From Flammeovirgaceae bacterium UBA6059 (GTDB lineage: Bacteria; Bacteroidota; Bacteroidia; Cytophagales; Cyclobacteriaceae), in assembly GCA_002435755.1 (NCBI GenBank), contig DIYH01000036.1:1-64000 (forward strand): a DNA stretch of 64,000 nucleotides. Reading direction: 5' to 3'. Under the pieces are notes generated by a model that was given only the letters and a program-made list of their open reading frames with translations, did no database searches and was not told where the DNA came from. This document shows positions 1-8,837 of the stretch, piece after piece. The translations under genes and the position numbers were made by a program. Numbering within the stretch: the stretch's first letter is position 1; each line of letters opens with the position of its first letter.

Positions 1-31
1 TCAACTTATTTCAGGACGAGACACCACCAAC

Positions 32-60
32 AAAAAAGTCACTCTGAACTCAGAGTGGCT
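32..60 (-). terminator. Rho-independent terminator of the fasciclin gene
   Basis: A perfect 7-bp stem (CACTCTG/CAGAGTG at 40-46 and 51-57) with a 4-nt loop is followed, on the minus strand, by a run of six T. It lies about 30 nt after the stop codon of the fasciclin gene, so it should end that transcript. Confidence 0.75.
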
Positions 61-86
61 TTTCCATTCTTCTAGCTGATTACAGA

Positions 87-596
87 TTACTTGCTGGGAG
101 GTAGTATTACTTTGTCAATTACGTGTACAACGCCGTTGGTTGCCATGATGTCTGCGCTTACCACATTTGCACCATTCACTTTTGCGCCACCTGCTGTAGT
201 AATGGTCGCTGCTGCGCCATTTACAGTCTCTGCTTTCATGCCGTCACTCAAGTCTGTTGACTTTACTTCGCCAGCCACTACATGGTATGTCAAAATTGCA
301 ACAAGCTGATCTTTGTTTTCTGGCTTTAGCAAGCTCTCGAGTGTACCTTCAGGTAACGCTGCGAAAGCATCATTAGTTGGAGCGAATACTGTAAATGGAC
401 CTTCACCAGATAGTGTTTCAACAAGTCCACCAGCTTTTACTGCTGCTACTAATGTAGATAGCGCATCAGTTCCTACAGCCAATTCTACAATGTTCTGATC
501 AGCTAACGTTTCCTTTTCACCTGTGCTGGCCATTGCGGTAGTCATTGATACGACTGCAACAGCCAATCCAAGTAGGGTAATTTTAATTCTGTTCAT
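87..596 (-). CDS. Secreted fasciclin (FAS1) domain protein
   Basis: Single FAS1 domain protein of 169 residues. A signal peptide covers about residues 1-23 (MNRIKITLLGLAVAVVSMTT followed by AMA), so the protein is exported. The FAS1 fold spans about residues 36-167. The conserved first motif FTVFAPTNDAFAALP and the second motif near the end, VVHVIDKVILPP, are both clear. The family is involved in adhesion or extracellular matrix contacts; the partner here is unknown. The length fits a minimal one-domain bacterial FAS1 protein. It is transcribed alone, with its own terminator downstream and no operon partner visible. The family call is secure; the specific role is not. Confidence 0.93.
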   Translation of the reverse strand: MNRIKITLLGLAVAVVSMTTAMASTGEKETLADQNIVELAVGTDALSTLVAAVKAGGLVETLSGEGPFTVFAPTNDAFAALPEGTLESLLKPENKDQLVAILTYHVVAGEVKSTDLSDGMKAETVNGAAATITTAGGAKVNGANVVSADIMATNGVVHVIDKVILPPSK

Positions 597-641
597 AACT
601 GTGTGTTTAGATTTTACAGACGAACAGGGTGTATCGAATTA

Positions 642-672
642 TGTTTAACTATTGAGGTGTGAATATTAAACA
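642..672. promoter_or_regulatory. Inverted repeat upstream of the fasciclin gene
   Basis: The arms TGTTTAA (642-648) and TTAAACA (666-672) are perfect inverse copies separated by 17 nt, about 45 bp upstream of the fasciclin start codon on the minus strand. It could be an operator; nothing identifies the regulator. Confidence 0.25.
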
Positions 673-790
673 AAACTTATGACTGCACTTAAATTTGATG
701 TAACCGGACCTATCGGAATGATCAATGGTAGTTGGCCCATGAACAGCATTTCAGTTAAACAATTGACATTCTAATCGATTAAGCTAACAT

Positions 791-1285
791 ATGACACGTC
801 AACGTATCCAGCTAGGTCCAGGACAGGAATCAGTTTGGGATTATCCCAGGCCTCCGGCGATCGAACCCTTTACAGGTCATCTTAGAATCGTCTATGAAGG
901 TGAAGTAATCATGGACACTAATGACAGCTTCCGAATATTAGAGACCAGCCATCCACCTACTTATTACATTCCGGTAGGAGCATTTAAAGAAGGAAGTCTG
1001 ATCAAAACCAGTGGTACGAGCTACTGTGAGTGGAAGGGAATGGCCGAATATTTTAATATCACGGCTGGTGATAAGATGGCTAGGAAATGTGCCTGGGGCT
1101 ATGCTAATCCTAAACCCAAGTATTCACAAATCAAGGATCATGTATCAGTCTATGCCCACATGATGGAAGCGTGCTATGTAAATGACGAACCAGTTCAGGC
1201 ACAAGAGGGAGATTTTTACGGAGGTTGGATTACAAGTAATATTGTTGGCCCTTTCAAAGGTGGGCCAGGTACCTGGGGTTGGTAG
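791..1285 (+). CDS. DUF427 family protein
   Basis: Small cytosolic protein of 164 residues matching DUF427. The family-typical core runs from the VYEGEVIMDTNDSFRILET stretch (about residues 35-55) through PTYYIPVGAF to the tryptophan-rich end YGGWITSNIVGPFKGGPGTW. Cysteines occur at GTSYCEWKG and ARKCAWGYA. No enzymatic activity is established for the family, and none can be read from the sequence. There is no signal peptide or membrane segment. The gene ends 2 nt from the stop of the convergent DUF2237 gene. Confidence 0.85.
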   Translation: MTRQRIQLGPGQESVWDYPRPPAIEPFTGHLRIVYEGEVIMDTNDSFRILETSHPPTYYIPVGAFKEGSLIKTSGTSYCEWKGMAEYFNITAGDKMARKCAWGYANPKPKYSQIKDHVSVYAHMMEACYVNDEPVQAQEGDFYGGWITSNIVGPFKGGPGTWGW

Positions 1286-1287
1286 TA

Positions 1288-1650
1288 CTATGACGCTACC
1301 GCGAATTTTACTAGTTCATCAAGCTTAATGTACTTCAAGGTCTTCTCATGAGTAGCTTCAAGTACGACCCTAGGTGCAATACCAGCATGATAGGCCTGCA
1401 TCCATCTTGAGGCACATAGACACCATTTATCACCAGGTTTCAATCCTGGAAAATCATAGTCCGGTCTTGGTGTTGAGAGATCGTTACCCACAGATCGTGT
1501 GAAAAGCAGAAACTCTTCTGTCATGATAGCACAAACAGTATGCGTGCCATGATCTTGCTCTCCAGTTCCACAACATCCATCTCTAAAAAAGCCTGTCATA
1601 GGGGAGGTACTACATTCAATTAGAGGTTCTCCGAAAACGTTGTTGGCCAT
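1288..1650 (-). CDS. DUF2237 family protein
   Basis: Protein of 120 residues with the DUF2237 pattern: an N-terminal NVFGEPLIECSTSPMTGFFRDGCC block, a central HTVCAIMTEEFLLFTRSVGNDL block and the motif GLKPGDKWCLCASRW. It has many conserved cysteines (near residues 13, 26, 27, 40, 78 and 80), which hints at a metal or redox role, but function is unknown for the family. Its stop codon nearly touches that of the DUF427 gene. No export signal. Confidence 0.88.
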   Translation of the reverse strand: MANNVFGEPLIECSTSPMTGFFRDGCCGTGEQDHGTHTVCAIMTEEFLLFTRSVGNDLSTPRPDYDFPGLKPGDKWCLCASRWMQAYHAGIAPRVVLEATHEKTLKYIKLDELVKFAVAS

Positions 1651-1762
1651 ATAGTCTTAATCTTGATTTGTCATTAACTTGATTTTAACGGCATAGTTTG
1701 TGAGCACGTTTTGAGATAATTATGATGCAAATGCCTAGATTAAAAGTAAAACGTTAGTTAAT

Positions 1763-2041
1763 ATGCTGAGTAAACCTCTCGCTATATTTTTAATATTCTT
1801 AACTCTATTTTCTGTATTCGTATTAATAGGGCTTCCAAGGGTTTACGAGATAAGCACAGTATCACTAATCTTGACAACTCTTATTCTGCACTTGATTATT
1901 ATAGTGCTGTTCGTTCTGGACATAAGCAAAAACCAGAGAATGCCTAACAAATGGGTATGGATGGTGCTAATATTCTTAGCTCCAGTCATTATCATGATTG
2001 CCTATACAGTAACCTATGTACCTAGCAGGGCAGCAACTTAG
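1763..2041 (+). CDS. Small membrane protein, PLDc_N-like
   Basis: Ninety-two residues with three hydrophobic spans at about 7-26, 33-52 and 64-85, separated by a short basic loop (DISKNQRMPNKW). The arrangement of two helices, a polar turn and NKWVWMVLIFLAPV resembles the small phospholipase-D-nuclease N-terminal (PLDc_N) membrane family, but the match is loose. It is probably a real inner-membrane protein with no assigned role. It converges on the homogentisate dioxygenase gene with only 9 nt between stops. Confidence 0.6.
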   Translation: MLSKPLAIFLIFLTLFSVFVLIGLPRVYEISTVSLILTTLILHLIIIVLFVLDISKNQRMPNKWVWMVLIFLAPVIIMIAYTVTYVPSRAAT

Positions 2042-2050
2042 CCCTACTTG

Positions 2051-3208
2051 CTATTCTATCCAGGACTTGTAGTACTTACCATCATCGATCTTCAATGCAT
2101 TCTCCGTTAGCATTAGTGGTTTGAATGTATCGATCATTACTGCAAGCTCTTCAGTCTTAGTTTGTCCTATACTTCGCTCATAAGCTCCCGGATGTGGTCC
2201 ATGGGGAATACCTGCTGGGTGAAGAGAAATATGTCCACGCTCAATATTATTACGACTCATAAAATCTCCATCGACATAATACAACATCTCATCGCTATCG
2301 ATATTAGAGTGATTGTAAGGAGCAGGAATTGATTTAGGATGATAATCATATAGCCTTGGACAGAACGAGCAAACGACATAAGCGCTGGTCTCGAAGGTCT
2401 GGTGTACCGGAGGAGGCTGGTGTATCCTACCAGTAATAGGCTCGAAATTGTGAATACTGAAACCATAAGGGAAGTTGTATCCGTCCCAACCCACTACATC
2501 AAAAGGGTGAGTTGTATACACGAGCTCATGAAGTAACCCTTGCTTCTTCACTTTAAGTAGGAACTCCCCCTTTTCATCATGGGTCTCAAGGTTCTTAGGT
2601 AGCTTATAATCACGTTCGCAGAAGGGAGAATGCTCAAGCATCTGCCCAAACCAATTACGGTAGCGCTTAGGTGTGTAAATAGGCACAAATGACTCTGTAT
2701 ACAAGAGTCGATTGCTTGGAGTATCGAAGCTGATCTGGTAGATCATGCCCCTTGGGATGATCAGATAGTCGCCATACTCAAAGTCAATACTTCCTAAGAA
2801 CGTCCTAAGTGTCCCGGAACCTTCATGGACAAAGATCATTTCATCGGCATCCGCGTTTTTGTAGAAATAGCTCTTGAGAGACTGTCTTGGAGCTGCAAGT
2901 CCAATGACAATATCACTGTTCACCATCAATGGTTCTCTACTTTCAAGGAAGTCATCTGTCGGAATAACCTCAAACCCTTGAAGGAGCCGAGAAGTTATGT
3001 TCTTCTCTACCGCAACCTTTGGAGTAAGGTCCAGAGGTTCATTGATCTCTGAGACCATCGTAGGGCGATGGACGTGGTATAGGAGCGAAGACATTCCATC
3101 AAATCCGATGGTGCCAAAAAGTTGTTCGTAATACAAACCACCACCGGGTTTCTCGAACTGTACGTGACGCTTTTGAGGGATTTCTCCTAAGCGATGATAA
3201 ATGGGCAT
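2051..3208 (-). CDS. hmgA: Homogentisate 1,2-dioxygenase
   Basis: Cytosolic Fe(II) ring-cleaving enzyme that opens homogentisate to maleylacetoacetate in tyrosine and phenylalanine breakdown. The 385-residue length fits the shorter bacterial form. A double-cupin layout is visible: an N-terminal barrel with FVHEGSGTLRTFLG and YGDYLIIPRG, and a C-terminal barrel with PYNHSNIDSDEMLYYVDG followed by HPAGIPHGPHPG. These last two contain the His/Glu/His residues expected to hold the iron. The other tyrosine-degradation genes (hpd, fahA) are not in this window, so the pathway must be encoded elsewhere or the gene stands alone. Upstream on the minus strand the element TAATTTCG is one base off the TAnnTTTG promoter core. 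Confidence 0.93.
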   Translation of the reverse strand: MPIYHRLGEIPQKRHVQFEKPGGGLYYEQLFGTIGFDGMSSLLYHVHRPTMVSEINEPLDLTPKVAVEKNITSRLLQGFEVIPTDDFLESREPLMVNSDIVIGLAAPRQSLKSYFYKNADADEMIFVHEGSGTLRTFLGSIDFEYGDYLIIPRGMIYQISFDTPSNRLLYTESFVPIYTPKRYRNWFGQMLEHSPFCERDYKLPKNLETHDEKGEFLLKVKKQGLLHELVYTTHPFDVVGWDGYNFPYGFSIHNFEPITGRIHQPPPVHQTFETSAYVVCSFCPRLYDYHPKSIPAPYNHSNIDSDEMLYYVDGDFMSRNNIERGHISLHPAGIPHGPHPGAYERSIGQTKTEELAVMIDTFKPLMLTENALKIDDGKYYKSWIE

Positions 3209-3287
3209 GTTGTTATTCTTTTGGGTTACTCGAAATTAATTAGAAATTGACTCCTGACCTTCAGATGGGACGGATTCCATAGCTGTT

Positions 3288-3581
3288 TTATCCATTGAAT
3301 TTGTCAGTTTTATCAGAAGCCAGAACGTCCCGACCATTTTTCGCATGTATTCTGATATTGATGACTAGTTCGTCAGACTTTGAGATGGCTAGTTCGTATA
3401 GTGCGTTAACCAAGGTCATGATCTCTTGATATTTACCCTCTAGCACTGTTTCGAAGGGAGTTACTGTGTATGATAATCCGGAAGATTGGATCTTTTCAAT
3501 GCATTGGTCAATGATAGAGTAGCCTTTCTGGGCATTGGCAATAGGCACGACCTGTATACCGAGGTTGATTTGATGACTCAT
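3288..3581 (-). CDS. Thiamine-binding (MTH1187/YkoF-like) protein
   Basis: Protein of 97 residues with the ferredoxin-like MTH1187/YkoF fold pattern: INLGIQVVPIANAQKGYSII, then SGLSYTVTPFETVLEGKYQEI, then ELVINIRIHAKNGRD. Members bind thiamine or related pyrimidines, probably as a shuttle rather than as an enzyme. It sits 79 bp upstream of hmgA on the same strand and could be cotranscribed, but no biochemical link between the two is known to me. The family call is good; the ligand is inferred. Confidence 0.8.
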   Translation of the reverse strand: MSHQINLGIQVVPIANAQKGYSIIDQCIEKIQSSGLSYTVTPFETVLEGKYQEIMTLVNALYELAISKSDELVINIRIHAKNGRDVLASDKTDKFNG

Positions 3582-3754
3582 TTTCTTTTAACGTCTTGTT
3601 GATTGTACTAAGATAGCAGGGAAACTACCCCGATGTGATGAAACTGAATACAATAAATGAGGTCTTGAGAAGTTCCAATCTGTGTAGACTTATAAGGGCA
3701 TGAAATCCTATCTATTTTGTCTATTTTGCGGCCTCAAAATAAACTCGCATACCC

Positions 3755-6700
3755 ATGAAGCTTACTCTTAACACCTTGCTGGTATCAGCAGCATTGTGCC
3801 TTTTCAGTCAACTTACCTATGCTCAACACGCTGATAGTCTATGGATGCGTCATACTTCAATATCCCCGGATGGTAGTCAGATAGCCTTTAGCTATCTTGG
3901 AGATATATGGGTGGTGCCAAGTAAAGGTGGAAAGGCCACACGTGTCACGACCAACGCCGCTTACGAATCTCATCCTGTATGGTCACGCAATAGCAAGGTG
4001 ATCTCCTTTGCTTCTAATCGTCATGGCAACTTTGATGTATTCACCATTCCGGTAGGTGGAGGAGTGTCGAAGCGTCTTACCTATCATTCTGCAGATGACT
4101 GGCCCACTGATTTCTCAGCAGACAATGTCAGGGTCTACTTCAATTCTATTAGACGAGATAATGCTGAATCCATACTTTTCCATCGCCTGGGGGAGTTGTA
4201 TTCAGTTGCGTTGGATGGAGGTATGCCCACGCAAGTCCTGAGCATACCGGCATGGTCGGCGAAAGTAGATACATCTGGCAACATGCTTTTTGAGGAGATC
4301 AAAGGATACGAAGATACCTTTCGAAAGCATCACACTTCATCGATAACACGTGATGTATGGATCGAGAGGGCAGATGGGACTTTTGAGCAAATCACATCTT
4401 ATGAGGGAGAGGACCGCAATGGTGTTTTCGGTGAAGGGTCTATTTATTATTTCCTATCGGAAGAATCAGGAACATTCAACGTGCATAAAGGCGATCTGGA
4501 TGATAAAAGTGTGAATATCCAGATCAGCTCTTTCGAACATCATCCTGTCAGGTATTTGTCGGTTGCTAGCGATGGGTTGCTTTGCTACAGTTTCAACGGA
4601 GAGATATATACGCAGCGTGAAGGTGAAGAGCCGGTAAGATTAGCTATAGATGCGAGTGGTGATCAAAATTTGCTTCCTACAGAGCTACTGAGCATTTCGG
4701 ATGATGTCTCAGAGTTGGATGTTTCTCCTAACGGAAAGGAACTGGCATTCATCTACAGAGGAGAGGTGTTTGTATCGACCGTCGAGGGTGCACTGACTCG
4801 TAGGTTAACGAATACTCCGGAGCAGGAGAGAAGTTTGAGTTTTAGCCCTGACGGTAAGTCTCTGGTATTTGCCGGGGAGCGCGATAACAGTTGGAACCTC
4901 TATTTGATGAAGTTGACAGGGGAGGATGAAAAGTATTTCACCAATGCTTTAGAGGTGAAAGAAGAGATATTCCTTAAGAATGAATACGAAACTTTCCAGC
5001 CGCGCTTTTCTCCTGACGGTAAGGAAGTCGCTTTTCTGGAAGAACGCATCCGTCTGAAGAAGATCAATGTTGAAACAAAGACTGTCACCAGCATTCACGA
5101 TGGGACGAGCAACTTTTCTTATGCTGATGGAGATCAGCACTTTAGCTGGAGTCCGGATGGAAAGTGGTTTGCCATCACCTTCAATCCTCAAGGCCATTGG
5201 GTAAGTGAAACAGGTATCATTAAGTCTGATGGTACAGGAGGCATTCGAAACTTATCCTCCAGTGGCTTTTATGACGAATACCCGCAATGGTCCGGAGATG
5301 GTAAGTTATTGTACTGGTTCTCCAATAGAGACGGTGGTCATAGTGTAGCCAAAACAGGAAGTTTTGAAATGGATGTTTACGCCTATTTTCTGACGCAGGA
5401 AGCCTATGATGACTATAAGTTGGGCAAAGGTGAGGCCACATTGAAACCAGAGGAAAAGAAGGAGGATGAGAAGAAAGAAGAAACTAAAAAAGGAAAAAAA
5501 TCTGATGATAAAGAAGAGAAGAAGGAAGAAAAGTTGACATCAGTAAAGATAGAGTTTGACGGACTCAACAAACGCAAAGCCAGGCTGACCCTTTTCTCTA
5601 CTTACTTGTCAGACGCGAAATTGACTAAAGACAGCAAACATCTTTACTATCTGGGCACAGCAGAAGACAAGACAGAACTTTGGAAAACAGACTTACGAAC
5701 CCGAGAAACTAAGTCTATTGGTAGTTACGGGAGTGGTGGTGGATCATTGCTGTTAAGCAAAGATGGAGAGACGCTGTATGTGGCAACAGAAGATGGCATC
5801 CAGAAGATCGAAATATCATCTGATGAAGCCAAGCCTGTAACTATAAATGGTGAAATGATCCTGGACAAGTCAGCAGAGCGGTTGTATATCTTTGATCATG
5901 TTGAGCGCCAGGTAAGAAAGAAATTCCTTGATCCGGACCTGCATGGAGCGGACTGGGACTTAATGGTCAATAACTATCGGCAGTTCGTGCCTGGTCTCAA
6001 CAACGATTTTGATTTTAGCGATTTGCTGAGTGAATTGTTAGGCGAACTCAACGCTTCTCATACGGGAGCCCGCTGGAGGGAACGGTTTTCTGATGCTGAT
6101 GCTACAGCAGCCTTCGGCGCATTTTTTGACGCCTCCTATAATGGACAAGGTATTCGAATCAATGACATCATGGAGGATAGCCCTTTGATTACGAAAAGCA
6201 AGAAGATTACGGTAGGCGTGATCATTGAGGCTATTGATGATCAGGCTATTGAAGCCGGGTCCAACTACTATCAATTCCTAAACAGGAAAGCCGGTAAGCC
6301 AACACTGCTATCTCTTTACAGTCCAGTGTCCGGTGATCGATGGAAGGAATGGGTGAAACCCATCAGCTTTGGTGCAGAAAACGAACTTTACTATCAACGT
6401 TGGATCAAACGCAATCGCCAAATGGTACATGACTTATCAGATAGTCAGGTAGGGTACATGCATGTCAGAAACATGAGCGACAGAAGCTTCCGCGAATTCC
6501 TTGAAGACGCTATGGGAGAAGAGGTTAACAAGCAGGCGTTGATAGTAGATACTCGTTTCAATGGAGGGGGTGACCTGGTAGACGACTTGACCACATGGTT
6601 GAGTGGTACGAAGTATATGGAGTTTGAGAGCAATGATGGACGTATTATTGGCCAGGAGTCCCAGCGTCGCTGGACCAAACCGTCAGTGATGCTCGTCGGA

Positions 6701-6997
6701 GAGGGTAACTACTCTGATGCCCACTGTACACCCGCCGGTTATAAGGACTTGGAGATAGGAAAGCTTGTTGGTATGCCAGTACCGGGGACTTGCAGTTTCG
6801 TATGGTGGGAGCGTACGCAAAGTGGTTTGGTTTTCGGTATCCCCAATATGGCTGTCAAGGATATTGTCGGTGATGTACTGGAGAACAAACAGTTGATGCC
6901 CGATATCCAGGTCAAGAATCCATTTGATGAGGTCGTAAACAACAAGGATCAACAAATAGAGAAGGCTGTCGAAGAACTATTGAGGCAGATTAGATAA
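3755..6997 (+). CDS. Secreted tricorn-type S41 protease
   Basis: Protein of 1080 residues with a signal peptide at about 1-23 (ending TYAQ), so it acts outside the cytoplasm, unlike archaeal tricorn. Residues 30-530 carry TolB/WD40-like propeller repeats marked by SPDGSQIAF, SPNGKELAF, SPDGKSLVF and SPDGKEVAF. About 30 residues of Lys/Glu (near 562-592) form a charged linker. A PDZ-like region and the S41 catalytic domain follow. Tricorn-like active-site residues are visible: SH at about 767-768 (LNASHTGARWRERF) and the nucleophile Ser987-Asp988 in GNYSDAHCTPAG. The enzyme probably trims peptides in the periplasm. It is a single gene, followed closely by ttcA. Confidence 0.9.
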   Translation: MKLTLNTLLVSAALCLFSQLTYAQHADSLWMRHTSISPDGSQIAFSYLGDIWVVPSKGGKATRVTTNAAYESHPVWSRNSKVISFASNRHGNFDVFTIPVGGGVSKRLTYHSADDWPTDFSADNVRVYFNSIRRDNAESILFHRLGELYSVALDGGMPTQVLSIPAWSAKVDTSGNMLFEEIKGYEDTFRKHHTSSITRDVWIERADGTFEQITSYEGEDRNGVFGEGSIYYFLSEESGTFNVHKGDLDDKSVNIQISSFEHHPVRYLSVASDGLLCYSFNGEIYTQREGEEPVRLAIDASGDQNLLPTELLSISDDVSELDVSPNGKELAFIYRGEVFVSTVEGALTRRLTNTPEQERSLSFSPDGKSLVFAGERDNSWNLYLMKLTGEDEKYFTNALEVKEEIFLKNEYETFQPRFSPDGKEVAFLEERIRLKKINVETKTVTSIHDGTSNFSYADGDQHFSWSPDGKWFAITFNPQGHWVSETGIIKSDGTGGIRNLSSSGFYDEYPQWSGDGKLLYWFSNRDGGHSVAKTGSFEMDVYAYFLTQEAYDDYKLGKGEATLKPEEKKEDEKKEETKKGKKSDDKEEKKEEKLTSVKIEFDGLNKRKARLTLFSTYLSDAKLTKDSKHLYYLGTAEDKTELWKTDLRTRETKSIGSYGSGGGSLLLSKDGETLYVATEDGIQKIEISSDEAKPVTINGEMILDKSAERLYIFDHVERQVRKKFLDPDLHGADWDLMVNNYRQFVPGLNNDFDFSDLLSELLGELNASHTGARWRERFSDADATAAFGAFFDASYNGQGIRINDIMEDSPLITKSKKITVGVIIEAIDDQAIEAGSNYYQFLNRKAGKPTLLSLYSPVSGDRWKEWVKPISFGAENELYYQRWIKRNRQMVHDLSDSQVGYMHVRNMSDRSFREFLEDAMGEEVNKQALIVDTRFNGGGDLVDDLTTWLSGTKYMEFESNDGRIIGQESQRRWTKPSVMLVGEGNYSDAHCTPAGYKDLEIGKLVGMPVPGTCSFVWWERTQSGLVFGIPNMAVKDIVGDVLENKQLMPDIQVKNPFDEVVNNKDQQIEKAVEELLRQIR

Positions 6998-7024
6998 GCG
7001 GCTCGGACCATGTATTATCTCATC

Positions 7025-7032
7025 TAACTTTG
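7025..7032 (+). promoter_or_regulatory. TAnnTTTG promoter element of ttcA
   Basis: TAACTTTG matches the Bacteroidota -7 consensus exactly and ends only 4 nt before the ATG of ttcA. If it is used, transcription would start at or next to the start codon, giving a leaderless or nearly leaderless mRNA. A TTTG box about 25 bp further upstream is not evident. Confidence 0.45.
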
Positions 7033-7036
7033 TACC

Positions 7037-7849
7037 ATGACAATTTCTGCAATAGAACGAGAGCATAACAAACTGATCAAGAGTCTTAGGAAGTCTGTTT
7101 GGAAGGCGTTGGAAGATTTTGGACTTGTCCTACCAAATGATAAAGTTATGGTCTGCCTTTCCGGTGGTAAAGACAGCTACACCATGCTGGATATGTTGTT
7201 ACACGTGCAGAAGGTGAGGGGCTATGATTTTGATATAGTGGCAGTCAATCTTGACCAAAAACAGCCTGATTTTCCAGGGCATATCCTACCGGAATACCTT
7301 GAAAGTCTCCGGGTAGATTTCAAGATTGTGGAGCGAGATACCTACAGCATTGTAAAGGAGAAGGTGCCTGAAGGAAAAACCATGTGTAGTCTCTGCTCAA
7401 GGTTACGACGAGGCACGCTGTATACTGTGGCAGACGAAATAGGAGCAACAAAGATTGCACTAGGTCACCATCGAGAAGATGTACTGGAGACCTTCTTTTT
7501 GAATCTCTTTTTCAGTGCCAAATTGGAGGCCATGCCTCCAATCTATAAGACAGATGATGAACGACACACAGTCATCCGTCCACTGGTTTTTTGCAAAGAA
7601 GAGCAGATCATCGATTATGCCGCTCTGCGAGGGTTCCCCATTATCCCTTGCAACCTCTGTGGTTCACAACCGAATATGCAACGTCAGGTGATCAAACAGA
7701 TGATGAAACAGTGGGAAACGGTTTATCCCGACAGAAAGGAGATCATCATGACTGCTTTGAGCAAGGTACATCCGTCGCATCTGTATGATAAAAAGCTCTA
7801 TGATTTTGAAAACTTGATGCTACAATCGGAATCGGACTTTTCTGCTTAG
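7037..7849 (+). CDS. ttcA: tRNA 2-thiocytidine synthetase TtcA
   Basis: ATP-pyrophosphatase family enzyme that thiolates cytidine 32 of certain tRNAs. The PP-loop SGGKDS lies at residues 42-47 and activates the base with ATP. Two CxxC pairs, CSLC at about 117-120 and CNLC at about 205-208, fit the iron-sulfur cluster site described for TtcA. GHHREDVLETFFLNLFF is a family-typical block. The length of 270 residues is normal. It has its own promoter-like element and ends 2 nt from the stop of the convergent membrane gene. Confidence 0.93.
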   Translation: MTISAIEREHNKLIKSLRKSVWKALEDFGLVLPNDKVMVCLSGGKDSYTMLDMLLHVQKVRGYDFDIVAVNLDQKQPDFPGHILPEYLESLRVDFKIVERDTYSIVKEKVPEGKTMCSLCSRLRRGTLYTVADEIGATKIALGHHREDVLETFFLNLFFSAKLEAMPPIYKTDDERHTVIRPLVFCKEEQIIDYAALRGFPIIPCNLCGSQPNMQRQVIKQMMKQWETVYPDRKEIIMTALSKVHPSHLYDKKLYDFENLMLQSESDFSA

Positions 7850-7851
7850 TT

Positions 7852-8184
7852 CTACAATCGGCTCAAAACTTCTTCGTAGATGTGTTGATAACCCAAAACT
7901 GCTCCTACAGAAACCAGGTTGCCCATGAGGAAGTAGTCGTTACTTATTTTGCTTTGATTATCCTCATGAAGCCTGGTACCAAGCTTTAATGCTCCAAACA
8001 AGACGATCATATTGGGATATCCAACGACTAAAGAAAAGAATAGTATTAACCGCTCGACGACTCCTTTAAGAATAGATATAAAAGAGGGTGAATGACTTCT
8101 AAGAACTGTGCTCATCAGAGTGAATACCCCCCAAAGTATGATTTCTCCTAATATGAGAATACCAAAGAAGACTAACTGAGCCAT
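7852..8184 (-). CDS. Small membrane protein paired with SatD
   Basis: Protein of 110 residues with hydrophobic segments at about 3-24, 40-65 and 85-102. A conserved-looking block, GYPNMIVLFGALKLGTRL, is followed by ISNDYFLMGNLVSVG. I recognise this as a recurrent small membrane protein of unknown function rather than any enzyme. It starts 13 bp inside the end of the SatD gene, so the two are translationally coupled and probably act together. The sequence shows no catalytic motif. It could be a membrane effector or sensor for SatD; that is inference. Confidence 0.7.
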   Translation of the reverse strand: MAQLVFFGILILGEIILWGVFTLMSTVLRSHSPSFISILKGVVERLILFFSLVVGYPNMIVLFGALKLGTRLHEDNQSKISNDYFLMGNLVSVGAVLGYQHIYEEVLSRL

Positions 8185-8819
8185 AATAAGCTTTGTAAGA
8201 TAAGTTGTTTGATTTTCAGATAATCATTGAGTTCAAGAGATTGAATTATTTTCCATGCTCCAGCCTTTGTCTTGTAGTATCCAGCTTCATATAGGCTATT
8301 ATAATCTTTAGTTTTCAGGTAATGGTCAATAACAGGATGCTGTTTGATTGGCCATTTATCTCTACTTGTTTGGTATAAGTCGAATAATAACTGGAGATGC
8401 TCGGTCACAGGGCCTTCTGCCATATTGATATTGAACCTCGTTTTTTGGGTTTTGAGGGATTCAAGCATACTACGTGCCCTGGTAAGTCCATCTCCATACA
8501 TGCCGTGAGCTTCTTTGTGGTTGAGTGTTGTCTCTATAGGTCCGTAGTTTGCTGAGTATCTTAGAGAATACTTAACAGGAGCTAACAAGAGTGATTCTTC
8601 AAAGATGAATATTGCCTCACATATTGCTTTTGGGTTTGTCATCACACCTTGAAATTCATCTCCTAAAGTGACTGTGAGTGGTGAAGCGATAAATGATTTC
8701 AGTTCTCCATTGACTTTATTGACCTGCTTCTTGAATGCATCTATTAGCTTTGGTTTGTCTTTTTTGGATTGACTGTCAATGATATCACCCATAAGGATGA
8801 AATAGTTTTTCTTGGACAT
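8172..8819 (-). CDS. satD: SatD family protein, cyclase-like core plus C-terminal HTH
   Basis: Protein of 215 residues matching the SatD family, whose biochemical role is unknown. Residues 6-16 read YFILMGDIIDS and residues 48-60 read LTVTLGDEFQGVM. Two Asp residues, D12 and D54, sit 42 apart. MYGDGLTRARSMLE follows at about 107-120. The order and spacing mirror class III nucleotidyl cyclases (metal Asp, 44-residue gap, metal Asp, then the GDxxNxAARLE helix). Residues about 180-212 look like a helix-turn-helix (LYEAGYYKTKAGAWKII), suggesting DNA binding. It is the first gene of an operon with the membrane protein, directly behind three palindromic operators that it may bind itself. The family call is confident; the cyclase-like reading is my inference. 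Confidence 0.8.
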   Translation of the reverse strand: MSKKNYFILMGDIIDSQSKKDKPKLIDAFKKQVNKVNGELKSFIASPLTVTLGDEFQGVMTNPKAICEAIFIFEESLLLAPVKYSLRYSANYGPIETTLNHKEAHGMYGDGLTRARSMLESLKTQKTRFNINMAEGPVTEHLQLLFDLYQTSRDKWPIKQHPVIDHYLKTKDYNSLYEAGYYKTKAGAWKIIQSLELNDYLKIKQLILQSLLWLS

Positions 8820-8837
8820 TAGTCTAACATTGTAATT

